Below, piece by piece: positions 45,514 to 55,907 of a stretch of DNA of 64,000 bases. The DNA comes from Halichondria panicea (Eukaryota; Porifera; Demospongiae; Suberitida; Halichondriidae). Numbering within the stretch: position 1 is the stretch's first letter; every line of letters starts with the position of its first letter. The DNA is taken from positions 3,336,646 through 3,400,645 of the forward strand of contig NC_087391.1 of assembly GCF_963675165.1 (NCBI RefSeq), written 5' to 3'. The notes beneath the pieces were generated by a model. It was not told the DNA's origin. It searched no databases and saw only the letters and a list, made by a program, of their open reading frames with translations. Position numbers and translations under genes: made by a program.

Positions 45514-46703
45514 TTAAATGGTTGAAAGTTGAATTTTTTTTGTGGCAGAAAAATCGCTGGAAAATTCAGTTTCTGCTCTCGCCTTTTCCAGATTTCGTTG
45601 TATATTTCTTAAGTTTTTTCTCTTTTCTCTTTTCTGTATTGCTCTTTCTTCTCGTTCTTCCTTCCTCATACAGTCAATTTTCTTTGTTGTATCTTGCCAA
45701 CGTGGTTTCATTTTTTGCACACATATTTCTTCCCATGCTTCAGTACCACGCCTATGGATAATCTTCTTTTTCTCTCGGTATCTTTTTCGTCTCGCCTTTT
45801 TTGCTGTTGAAGACTGAATAGTTTCCTGGAATGGAGAGAGTAAAAACAGTACACTATATGTAACTACAAAGTTATATCGCCAGAAGCACACTGCCTGCCA
45901 GACTGCCCAACAGGCTAATTGCCAGTCAAGAGTACACGTACACCCCTGCCTACCAGACTGCCATAGGCTAATCGCCGGTCAGGAGTACACGTACACCCCT
46001 GCCGCCATAGGAATACACACCCTTGCCTACCAGACTGCCATAGGCTAATCGCCGGTCAAGAGCACATACACACACACTCCTGCCTACTAGACTGCCCAAC
46101 AGGCTAATTGCCAGTCAGGAGTACACGTACACCCCTGCCTACCAGACTGCCATAGGCTAATCGCCGGTCAGGAGTACACGTAAACCCCTGCCTACCAGAC
46201 TGCCATAGGCTAATCGCCGGTCAGGAGTACACGTAAACCCCTGCCTACCAGACTGCCATAGGCTAATCGCCGGTCAGGAGTACACGTACACCCCTGCCTA
46301 CCATAGGCTAATCACCGGTCAGGAGTACACACACACACACACACCTGCCACTCACATTAAGTATAGGTACTATGCAGTTCGAGAACGCAACTAAAACTAT
46401 TACGTTACAAGCTAGCTGAACCTATTATATGTGGTGCCACCTCTTGGTTAGACTTGGGAGTAGAATCACGCAATGACTCGAAGCTAGGATCACACACAAG
46501 TGACTGGTCAGTTTCAGGCGGTGTGAGAGGCCATTTCAGAGATGGTGAGTACAGTTCCTATTAATAATAATTTTATTAGCAACTGTTTTAAATTGTAGTC
46601 CAATTCACAAGTAGTCACATATAAATATTAAAGCTTTGAAAATACTCACCATTAGGGTAGCTTCTTCTTGTGAAAAACCAGAAGCAGGAGTAGTCATGTT
46701 CAT
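45514..46703 (-). CDS. Intact three-exon gene, 160-aa charged protein
   Basis: Exon 1 (46650-46703) gives 18 codons from ATG to a gtgagt donor. Exon 2 (46441-46557; acceptor ttaatag, donor GAG/gtggca) gives 39 codons rich in Ser and Pro. Exon 3 (45514-45825; acceptor ccattccag) gives 103 codons plus TAA. All junctions are phase 0 and no stop intervenes. The protein is acidic/Ser-rich at the N-terminus and strongly basic, probably coiled-coil, at the C-terminus (KKARRKRYREKKKI; KREKRKNLRNIQRNLEKA). I do not recognise a family; a nuclear or DNA-binding role would fit the composition. Intron 2 holds the 53-bp minisatellite. It lies 244 bp downstream of tnp2 copy A on the same strand, so it may be a transposon gene rather than a host gene. 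Exon 2's donor is the least certain junction. Confidence 0.6.
45888..46347. repeat. 53-bp minisatellite, ~8 copies
   Basis: The unit CTGCCTACCAGACTGCCATA followed by GGCTAATCGCCGGTCAGGAG and TACACGTACACCC occurs about eight times. First and last copies are diverged, and one or two copies are shortened. It lies wholly within intron 2 of the gene at 45514-46703. The unit contains no CRISPR-like spacer variation. Confidence 0.95.
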
Positions 46704-46946
46704 CTATGCGCGCTTGACAGCTAAATCAATACAAAGAGACTGTGCATATGCGCTATGCACACAAGGAGCTAGTTGAGATCACGTGCGCACAGACAAACGT
46801 ATCATTATGCTGAGTAGGCGAAAATGTTTCCTGGCTTTAATTCTCTTAATACCCTAATTACACAATTCTACACTGAAATAGCACTGGTTATACAAATAAT
46901 TAATTATATATACATCACTGTTCGCCATACATAGAATAACAAATTA

Positions 46947-49879
46947 TCATTCAACACAAGGAACAACAAAAAGTACAGACTCTCCATTTAAGTCATCTAT
47001 TAAAGTCACTGATCTGGACACTAGCAAATGAACAGGAATAAAAGAGCAACAGTCATACAAATCATGGTACCAAATGGATACAGGTTTACCAAACGAATCA
47101 GTTTGAGGGTGAGGCTTAAACCATGACAAGTACGCAAGCAAGTGTATCTTCAGTTCACCATCCACAGTCACGCTGTGCTTGTATACAACTTTTCAATCCT
47201 GGCAGCTCTTAACCCAGAAGAAAGTTCAGATGTTGGAAACAAATTTGTTGCAGTGACAATTGACGACGAAGCAGTTCTACTTTTATGGCTACCGAACAAC
47301 TTTCCTTTCAAAACTACAGACGTGTAACTGTAGCCGTGTAACTGTAGCATGTTTGTGGAATATCTATACATTCAACTGGTACAGAATACAACGCAACATA
47401 CAGCTCCTTTGCATAGTCCATTTGTACGGCAGTCCATGTGCAATGTGTGCTGAATTTAGGCAACGTACAATCAATAGAGTCTATAGTCCACCCTCGACGA
47501 GTACTGGTGTGAATAATAGAAGATACCGTATCTGCCAAAGAACCAGTGTGTGTTAATTTGGGGAGGAGAAGACGTAGCTCTTGGCTAATTTCATCATCTT
47601 CAAAACTTGCAAATGAAAGGCTAAGATTATCTCTCAAAAAACGTTGCATTAGTTGAGGTTCAATGTTCCTGTTGTTATTTGGCATCGCTCCTAATATTCC
47701 ATTGTATCTTTCGAAAGCAAAACACCAAAATCCATGCAACGGACCATAGTCAACAATGCACTCATAAAGGTGACAGCTAAGATGCATGTTTGGTGTAATA
47801 CAATTTTTTCCAAATAACCGCTCAGTACGACGACAAAATTGTAGTAGTAATGCATCACCCAGTTTAGCGTTTTCCATTGTTATTTTTCGAGAGAACAGAG
47901 TGACGCCAGCACTCTAAAATATCCCCAGGTAGGCGATAATGGAGAAGTACATTGACCAGTTCTTCCACTGGTCAGCTGTAAACTTAGAAAACCCACTCTC
48001 GATTTTCATTGGGATCCTACCAATATCAGATGGTACAATAAATGCATTCACTCTTTCTTGAATCTTTTCCAGGTCACCTTTACTGATATAGTCCTTTGCA
48101 ATGAGAATGTTCTTCAGGAAGTATTTGGTGATTCCGAGAAAAAGATTATGCATTGGATCTATCACAAGCATCTTAGGAGCATCAAAATAAGGCAGCAGTA
48201 AGAGCTCAGAAAAGCGGCAGCCGTTTCGACTCTCAGCACTTTCAATGGCTGTAACAGTATTTAGAGTCTGTATGCTAAATGCTTTAGCGTTGTGATCTCG
48301 CATGGTCCTTTCCTTCCAGCCGTATCTATCAAACCCTGAATAATCCATACTACCAACGGTACCCGGAAACTCTTTCAAACATCTCGAACAACCTAATCGA
48401 GCAGAATGCCCAAGGAATCCACAGATTTTTCTTCCTGCAGGTATGTCACAGGAAACACACATTAGTGCGCATCGAATTTTCTTTGTACAGTTAAGTGAAG
48501 CAATTCTTATGTCCACGCCACGCCAGAGTTTAATGAGATCAGCTACAAGTGGCTGTAAAAAGGTGTTAATGTCACGTTTAGGCTCATGAGGGCCTGGTAT
48601 TAGTCCAACAAGTATGGTGTTTTCTTGTTTGTGTCAACTATCATGAGGAAGAAGGTTGAGAACTGACATATATATTGCCCCTAAAGAGTAGGTTAAATGA
48701 TCGAACGGTTGAAAGAAATCAAAGTTTAAAATAAGCCCAAGATTGTCCGACTCGGCCAAGAAAGGTTCACCCTCATACACCATAAATTTTTGCCACATCT
48801 TCCCATCGTAAACGTCCTCCATTTCACCGTCAATGTGAGATCTTGATCGCCACAATTCACACTGGTTATAAAAAGTTGGCCTATCAAACAACGTTTGGAG
48901 TGACACGTCTAACCCCAGATAGCAATACGTCAAAATGGGTACAAATACGTCTTTTTACTAGCCAACTCCACACTCTTCAACAGCAGTGTTCCACACGCAG
49001 ATCTCATAATTATTAATGTGAGAGTGTGAGGGAAACTGCTTAAAAGAGCAACTTTTACTCACGTTAGTACCGTGTTCAACACATTGTTAGAATGTATAGA
49101 TGGCAACACACTTTTGGCAAACAACATATTGACAAAAAACTACTTCACCCATAACCTGCCTAGCTTTATACAAAGACGCGGGTAGGCATTCAACAATGTC
49201 TCTTCCAATTTTGTAGCTCCGACCAATGACACGAAATAACACCACAAGGAAACGCAGGAAATGTCCAATTACTACATCCGTCAGTCTGAAGGCAGCCTGC
49301 ATAACCATCAGAAACCTTAGAATCCATGTGGCTAGTATTCGACTGCTAGTAGGAATTGAATTGAAAGAATTCGAATGATCAAACTTCTCTGGTGGTCCCG
49401 TGTCACAGAAGATATTGTTTTCATCTTCTTCCCATATTTCAGTTTCCGGTTGAGACTCATCTGTTACGTTAAGAATAAAATCAAGTGATCATTATAATTA
49501 AGTACGAATAACTTTACCTTGCAACAGGGTAATACTGCTGTTGAAGGGTGATGGAGGAGGTGAGGTCCATCATAGTTACAAGAGGGGGTGGTGATTCGCG
49601 TCATATTCATCGAAAGAAACATCGAAAGAAACATCATTCTCATCTTCTAAGTTAAGATTAGACATCCACTCGCAAGTTTCCTACGTATCAATATATGCAA
49701 TAAAGTGATGGGCTGAGAAACCAACAACTAAGCCTAAGCATAGTGTTCTCTTTTATCTATTAAATTATGGCTTAAGGTACCTTGTTGTAGAAGAGTCTCT
49801 TGTGATATTTGAAGGTAGAAAGAGCCACATGCTCATCACAGTGAGGGCAGTACACCCTATCTGTACTTGCTAGAGCCAT
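46947..49879 (-). pseudogene. tnp2-type (Transposase_21/DUF4218) transposase, copy A
   Basis: The best-preserved copy. Exon 1 (49781-49879) starts MALASTDRV and carries a C2H2-like finger (YCPHCDEHVALSTFKYHKRL). Exon 2 is 49580-49680, a 20-bp microexon is 49518-49537, and exon 4 is 49063-49460 (RFLVVLFRVIGRSYKIGRDI, then YVVCQKC; one in-frame TAA at ~49087). Then come YDGKMWQKFM (48.83 kb), IPGPHEPKRDINTF, VSCDIPAGRKICGFLGHSAR, the diagnostic LVIDPMHNLFLGITKYF (48.16 kb), the DUF4218 region NMHLSCHLYECIVDYGPLHG and ERYNGILG (47.7 kb), and a C-terminal KPVSIWYHDLYDCC. It would catalyse CACTA-like cut-and-paste transposition. The damage is limited to two stops and about three frameshifts, one caused by a 14-bp duplication at 47321-47347. 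Confidence 0.85.
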
Positions 49880-50044
49880 AACAATACGGTGGAGGTGTGT
49901 CAGCTCAGATCTTGAACTACATGTAGCTAGCTTGCGCAATAATTAGAAGTATTAGACTACACATGTGACATCACCACATGGTTCATAAAGGCCACGTGTG
50001 TAATAAGCTAGTGAGCTAGCTAGCTAGCTGAGTACGAGTCGAGT
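49880..50044. promoter_or_regulatory. Shared divergent promoter region of tnp2 copy A and its companion
   Basis: Only 165 bp separate the start codons of the two outward-facing genes, so both must be driven from here. It contains a palindromic GCTAGCTAGCTAGC run (50010-50026) and 'cacgtg' at 49993. The role is inferred from layout only. Confidence 0.45.
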
Positions 50045-51519
50045 ATGACGCCCGTCTATGAGTCAAGTATGAGCTGTCTACTTAATGCATCTGATGATTT
50101 TGATGATTCTGAAAGTGAACCAGATGTACCTTTCAGGAAACGTTTCAGGCTGAGCTCAAGTCAAATTGACAATATTTTGGAAGATGATACCTCTCGTACT
50201 CCCAGCCAAACTCGTACTCCATCAACTGCCAGCCAAACTCGTACTCCATCACGAAAGAAAGCCTCAGCTTCGAGTCAGAGTGCAAGAAAAGCAAAACTAG
50301 GAAGTTATTCTAGCAAAACACCAACAAGAAAACAGCTAGAATCTGATCTATCTGATACTGGATCTTTATCTGATGATAATGGTGCAGGTGGCGGCCCAAA
50401 TTTAGAGAACGAGGGCACCCTCCAGCTCCCCCTGGCTGTCACTCAAGCTTTAAACAAGTTTACATCTGTGCTCAACACTGTGGTAAATAGTAAATAGGAT
50501 GGATAACATGGAGAAGACATTGCAAAATTGGTCACCGACATCATTAACAAGTTCTTGTGAAATTGCAAGAAAATCGAAGAAGTCGGTTCCGCTTGTAGTA
50601 CGAGTAAGTTAATGTAAATTTAGAGTTTTAATTATGGGGTGGGGCTTGTTACAAAAACCATTCATGCACTTGTATACGTTTCTTTATTCCAGTCTGAAGT
50701 GAGAAAGACCTACAAACTGTTGCTAGATGATGAAGACAACGAATTCAGTGGATTTGACTTCGATCCTAGGTAGGGGTATTATGTGGTATAGAAACACCTG
50801 ATGTTTGTATCCCCCCTTCTCCCTAAAATCATTGTATTATCCTTCTCTCCAGTGTACCGTTTAAAGGTCCAACAAATGAAGCTGTTGTAAGCACGCTTTC
50901 CAAGGAAGTCATGGCTAATAATCCTCAATTTCAAGCACATGACATTCTAATACATGAGTACTCTACTATCCTTGTCTTCTCAGCTGCTGCTTACACTTAC
51001 TATCGTACTAAAAATCAAGAACAGTCTCTTAAACAAAGAGGGATGTTTGTTGAGAGGAATCGCTCTCGTAGACGTCATGAAAGACTCTTACGCGTAAGAA
51101 TTTTTATTGATAGTGTAAAGTATTCTCTGTATAGTACTCCTGACTTTAAGTGCCTCAATTCAATCCCTCAGTAGAATTATGTAACCATAATTATTATTTT
51201 TTCTCCATGCAGAAGTTACAAGAACGCACTTCAGTGTTTGAGAAGGCTGAATTGACACCTAAAGCTAAAGAGAAGTGGAGGAAAGTGCTCAAGCCTGAGT
51301 ATATGTCTAGCGAAGAAAGTACACCGGAGTGTGATTGTAAAGCCCATTCCCTGGCGCTCACAGCTTGTAAATCATTTTTTCGAAGAACTGGATACAAAAA
51401 ACTTGGAAAAGAAAACAGCACAAGCTAATAGGCAACGCAAGATCAGAAAAATCTCCATGAATGATACTGATAAGAGTGTTCCCCAAGTGTCACCTTCGTG
51501 GGCAGTAAACAAGAACTAA
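50045..51519 (+). CDS. Companion gene of tnp2, copy A (four exons)
   Basis: Exon 1 is 50045-50603, then 50693-50769, 50853-51093 and 51213-51519, all GT-AG and in consistent phase. The N-terminus is Ser/Thr-rich with (S/T)QTRTPS repeats and acidic patches. The middle has KTYKLLLDDEDNEFSGFDFD and a basic ERNRSRRRHERLLR. The end has EYMSSEES, then VIVKPIPWRSQLVNHFFEEL and SWAVNKN. Proteins with MSSEES..KPLPWRS..V..FF..LD recur across invertebrate genomes without a known function; an association with transposons is my inference from the pairing here. A 7-bp tandem duplication (TAAATAG twice, 50484-50497) creates a stop in exon 1, and one frameshift lies near 51325. The role may be DNA-end binding, analogous to TnpA of plant CACTA elements. 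Confidence 0.65.
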
Positions 51520-51639
51520 CATTTCCCAGTAAGACTATAATGTCAAACAATGGACGTTTTTGTTGTTATTTTGTGTACCTTCGTTGCCTGCAGTTTGCAG
51601 TGCTTCATGATTCAATTCATTGATTATTGCCTACTGAAT

Positions 51640-51830
51640 TTACCTGTGCATGAAATGCTCCAGGATATATAGCTGGACTATCAGCCACAATTCCAGCCAC
51701 AATTCCAAAGAAATGATAGATGAAATTTACTCTAACGTGGTGCATGAAATGCCTCAGGATAGCTGAACTATCAATCACAATTCCTAAAGAAATGATAGAT
51801 GGAATTTCCTACAAACAATCCTACGTATAT
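51640..51830 (+). repeat. Two ~90-bp tandem repeats
   Basis: 'gtgcatgaaatgc(t/c)(c)caggatag' through 'aaagaaatgatagat' is present at 51650-51722 and 51740-51802. It lies between the companion gene and tnp2 copy C; it may be sub-terminal repeats of a tnp2 element, where CACTA elements carry transposase-binding arrays. Confidence 0.55.
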
Positions 51831-51939
51831 TAAATCTGGCTCTATCCTCTAGCTAAAATGTGATAGGAAATTAACAATTTTCTACACTCAGGAAATGCAG
51901 TAACAAATGGAAAATACTCCACCTATCCTACACCAATTC

Positions 51940-52557
51940 TACAGGAACAAATTCAATTTTTTGACAAGTGTGCTGCTCATTGATCCCATGCATATGATCC
52001 CATGCATAACCTCTTTATGGGTACAGCAAAGCATGTTGCAAGGGATATTTGGATAGGACGAAATATCATTGATAGAAAAAATATACAAACTATTCAGCAA
52101 AGACTTGAGAAATTCCCTCAGATTTTGGTCGTTTGCCTGTGACGATCTATTGTCTTCATGATATCTTGCAGTTAGAGTGTTGGAGACATTTTGTCCTTGG
52201 TTGCCGAAAACTATGCTCGTTTGAAGTTCTCTCACAATATCAGATGCACTACTTCTTCGGTTTTGCCAAAGATTCTTTAGCTTGTATGGCACTGATTCTC
52301 TCACTCCAAACATTCATTTGCACTGCCACCTTACCTCGTGCATTGAAGATTTTGGCCCATTGCATTCATTTTGGCTGTTCCCATTTGAACGATATAATGG
52401 AGTCTTGGGGAAGCAGCCAACTAATAACCGTTCTGTGGAGGTTCAACTAATGAGGCGGTTTCTTCGGGACAAAGATCACCTTCAATTATTAACTCAATGT
52501 AGAGACTGGCCGGATGCTCATTTGTTCAAAGATCTTCTCCAAAGGGACGATGAAGAG
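51940..52557 (+). pseudogene. tnp2-type transposase, copy C, 5' piece
   Basis: The plus strand encodes VLLIDPMHNLF (split by a perfect 14-bp duplication at 51981-52008), GTAKHVARDIWIGRNIIDRK, then in another frame SLTPNIHLHCHLTSCIEDFG followed by PLHSFWLFPFERYNGVLGKQ, and RSVEVQLMRRFLRDKDHL. These are the tnp2 and DUF4218 motifs. The reading frame is cut at 52557 by insertion of the gypsy element, and continues at 57665. Confidence 0.8.
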
Positions 52558-52854
52558 TGTTATATCCTTGACAGCCTAGCGATACTCTAGATCAGCCTTA
52601 TAGATATATTGTTACTCTGCACTATGTCTAGGGACAGGGGTTCACCTAGCATCTGAATCTGATAATGACAACTGAACACTGTGCACAAACACTGACTTAA
52701 ATACACACAGAAACAAAACCAGTTTAACTAGAACTAAACAGGTCAGACAGGAAACCATACCTAATAATATGCATACAGAGACTACCACTAAAACCCACAA
52801 ATATGTACTACTAATAATAAGGTTAAGTCTAAAGAGTTAGTCAGAGTTACCACA
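52558..52854 (-). repeat. 3' LTR of the gypsy element
   Basis: Matches 57377-57664. Differences include C/T near position 10, one A/G at ~52654, and a duplicated 'agagtta' block near its inner end (52834-52849). Confidence 0.9.
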
Positions 52855-52893
52855 TCTCCTCCCCTCTAAGATTGTTGGCCATATCGGTCGGGA

Positions 52894-53596
52894 CTCTGGG
52901 CAGTTAAGGCCTGGGTCAGGCACTGATAAGATTAATTTTATTCATTGCCTACATTTTATGTAGATCATGTAGATCATGTAGTGTTAATGAGATTCATAAT
53001 GTTTATTAATGTTATTCATTGCACATGACGTCATAAGGTCAATGTATTTGCTTAGCTAGCTGCTAGAACTATTATAGATTATCTTTGGCAACAAATACGG
53101 CGGACTTAAACAAGGTAAGAGTAGCTGTTTAGGCCCTCAAAAGATAGATTATGTTGTTATGATTATGTTTCCTTGATGGGAAGTAAAAATGTCCAAAACT
53201 TTTTTAGCTATGCTAGCTTCTTTAGCTCTGACAGCCACCCTAGAGGTAGGCTATTTTGTGTATCTCAAGAATACAATAACTCCTACTCTTCCCATCAAGG
53301 ATACTAGTACCTAGCTATGAGATGTTCATCTAGCCTTGTTTTTGAAGCTTGATCTTGGCATCTTCAACGCCGTATTTGCACTTCTCTTTCTGAAAGTGGC
53401 ATGACGTCATCATCATTTATGGGACTAATTAGCATAATTGAATTAAGCTAATTAGTTTTTTGGAAAAAGAAAACATTGAGCTTCATTTTGGATCATTTTG
53501 ATGCAGCATACACTGTATATTGCAAATAATACAGCAGTATGAACATAGTGTAAATTTTGGTGTTAAAATCTGGACCCGGGCCTTAAGTGCGCAGAG
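52894..53596. mobile_element. MITE (family M1), copy 2
   Basis: Inverted relative to 398-1104, with ends CTCTGGGCAGTTAAGGCC and GGCCTTAAGTGCGCAGAG; flanked by GA on both sides (possible 2-bp target duplication). It sits between the end of the gypsy pol and the polypurine tract. Confidence 0.85.
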
Positions 53597-53730
53597 GAGG
53601 TCGTGTTGTTCTATTTGAACGTCTCACGGGCAGATCTTCCGGAGTTGGGTCTGCTTGCTCAGGGGAGTCGCTATTCGTTTCCGGTACTATGTAATCGTCA
53701 TCCTCCTCTGATGTAGTTATGATCGCTTGT

Positions 53731-54990
53731 CTATTTCTCCAACTGGTCGATGTGTCTTTTCACCACTTGTCCAGTCTCCAATTCCACCATATATGTTCTG
53801 GTTCCTAGAACCTGTGAAATCTTTCCCGGCAACCATTTGTCACCTGGCCGAAAATTCTTGGCATAGACTGGATCGCCTTCTTGGTATAAGCGTTCCCTCT
53901 GCGTTTTGTCGTGGTTCACTTTCTGAGAGTTCTGTTTTTCTTCTACTCGTTTGGCTAGATCAGGATGTAACAAATCCAAATGTGTTCTCAAGTTTCCTTC
54001 CTAGAAGTAGTTCTGCTGGCGTTCTTCCAGTAGTGGCATGAGGTATCGTTCGATACTTGAACAGTATTCTTGCTAATCGCAAATCAAAATCTCCTTTAGA
54101 GTTCTTTCTCAGCCCGTTCTTTATCACTTGTACTGCTCTTTCCGCCAAGCCATTCGTTGCAGGGTGATACGGGGCAGTGGTACGGTGTCTTATTCCATTG
54201 CTTTTTGCAAATGTTTGGAATTCCTCGCTTGTGAACGATGTACCGTTATCCGAAAATATCAATTCTGGGAGACCATGAGTCGCCATCAGGTTTCTTAAAA
54301 CTCGAATGGTTGCTGCTGATGATGTAGAGGCTACTGTCACTGCTTCTATCCATTTAGAATGTGCATGTACCACAACAAGGACCATCTTTCCTTCCACTGG
54401 TCCCAAATGATCGATGTGTATCCTTGACCACGGTCTTTTAGGCCATTCCCAGGGGTGCAGTGGAGCTTCAGCAGGTGACTTTTGATTCATTTGACACTTC
54501 TCACAGGTTTGCACTTTTCCTGTAATATCTGAATCAATTCCTGGCCACCACACGACTTGTCTCGCTAGGAGCTTCATTTTCGATATTCTGGGGTGTCCTT
54601 CATGTAATAGGGCCAGTACATCTGGTCTTCCAACCACTGGGACGATGACTCGATTTCCCCAAAGCACACAGTCGTCAATCGTGCTGAGCTCGTCTTTTCT
54701 TTGTCGATATGGAGCTAACGCATCCTCGCTTTCTTCCCTCCATCCTTTCATTACGAATGTTCGTACTCTACTGAGTAGGGGATCACGATCTGTCCATTTT
54801 CGAATCTGTTTCGCCGATATGGGGGATGCTTGCAAGGTTTCCAGTAACAGGACCACTTCTGCAGGAACTTTCGCTTCTCTAGGTGTGTCTGGTAGAGGTA
54901 ATCTACTCAGGCCATCTGCATTTGCAATTTTCTCTCCAGGTCGGTATGAGATCGAGTACTGGTATGCACTGAGGGTTAGGGCCCATCGTC
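53731..54990 (-). pseudogene. Gypsy integrase region of pol
   Basis: The minus strand encodes the HHCC zinc finger (LHEGHPRISKMKLLARQVVW, TCEKCQ), the catalytic core with HIDHLGP and FSDNGTSF, and the Glu-containing GLAERAVQVIKNG. A chromatin-side C-terminal segment follows (VYAKNFRPGDKWLPGKI; 53731-53991) after one frameshift near 53975. All three acidic residues of the DDE set appear present. Integrase inserts the reverse-transcribed element into DNA. It is followed by the MITE insertion. Confidence 0.9.
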
Positions 54991-55474
54991 ACAGTCTAGC
55001 AGATGCCATGGCTGGAATTGCCTTGTTTTCATTTAACAAATACTGTAGGGGTTTGTGATCGGACACGATGGAAAATTTCCTCCCATAGATGTATTGATGA
55101 AATCGTTTGACGCCAAATGTAATCGCTAGGGCCTCTTTGTCTAGCTGTGAGTACCTCTGCTCCACCTCGTTCAGGGTGCGAGAAGCAAAGGCAATTGGTT
55201 TCTCTGTACCATCCTCTTGTATGTGAGATAGCACTGCTCCCACTCCATACGGTGAAGCATCAGCCGCCATTGTGAGGGGTTTAGACGGGTCATAGTGTTC
55301 TAGCACCGGTGACTTTGTTAGTTGTTCTTTGACCGTCTCAAAGGCTTTTCTCTCTTGGATCCCCCATTTCCATTGGGTCTTCTTTTGAAGTAACCGATAC
55401 AGTGGTGCTAGATTGCTCGATACGTCCTTGATGAACTTGCCATAGTAATTCACCATTCCTAGAAATGAGCGCAA
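54989..55474 (-). pseudogene. Gypsy RT thumb and RNase H region of pol
   Basis: MRSFLGMVNYYGKFI starts the connection region, followed by TMAADASPYGVGAVLSHIQE with the RNase H Asp, RTLNEVEQRYSQLDKEALAI with the Glu, and SIVSDHKPLQYLL. Order and spacing are normal for gypsy pol. It is separated from the upstream RT frame by the 67-bp tandem duplication at 55505-55638. Confidence 0.9.
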
Positions 55475-55907
55475 CTGTGGTACATTCTGAGGCGCTGGGG
55501 CTTCTCTGATGGCTCTGACCTTGGTCTCTGTTGGTTCTAAACCATTTGCTGAGATCGAATGCCCAAGGTATTCTGATGGCTCTGACCTTGGTCTCTGTTG
55601 GTTCTAAACCATTTGCTGAGATCGAATGCCCAAGGTATTCCACCTTGTCCAGTAGAAACTGACACTTTCCTTTCTTCAGTGTGAGATTTTCTTCTCCCAG
55701 TCTGGTTAAGACTTTGTCGATATTTTGGAGATGTTCCTCCTCTGTTTCTCCTGTAACCAAAATGTCATCAATGTACACTACCGTCGAAGGAATGTCTCTA
55801 AGCAACCCTTCCATAGCCCTTTGGAATATGGCTGGAGCGGAGTGTACCCCGAAAGGTAGTCGGTTATACCGAAACAAACCCTTGTGGGTGTTGATCGTCA
55901 AATCCAT
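55338..55907 (-). pseudogene. Gypsy reverse transcriptase palm (second half)
   Basis: The minus strand reads NTHKGLFRYNRLPFGVHSAP, then TVVYIDDILVTGETEEEHLQ with the catalytic YIDD box, and ENLTLKKGKCQFLLDKVEYLGH. The preceding part of the RT domain, which should contain the first catalytic Asp, is missing: the sequence passes directly from VPVLKPDG (end of 55864-57348) to this segment. Confidence 0.9.
55505..55638 (-). repeat. 67-bp tandem duplication inside gypsy RT
   Basis: Two exact copies, starting at 55505 and 55572, cover the end of the YLGH segment and the following residues. Because 67 is not a multiple of three, it moves the frame and separates the two pol frames. The segment is otherwise collinear with normal gypsy pol. 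Confidence 0.95.

Noticed and set aside
45888-46347. Possible CRISPR-like array
   Set aside because: The units are contiguous with no unique spacers, in a eukaryotic intron; it is a minisatellite.
50483-50497. A 15-bp intron at the end of companion exon 1 (gt..ag)
   Set aside because: It is too short to splice; the stop is better explained by the 7-bp tandem duplication TAAATAG.
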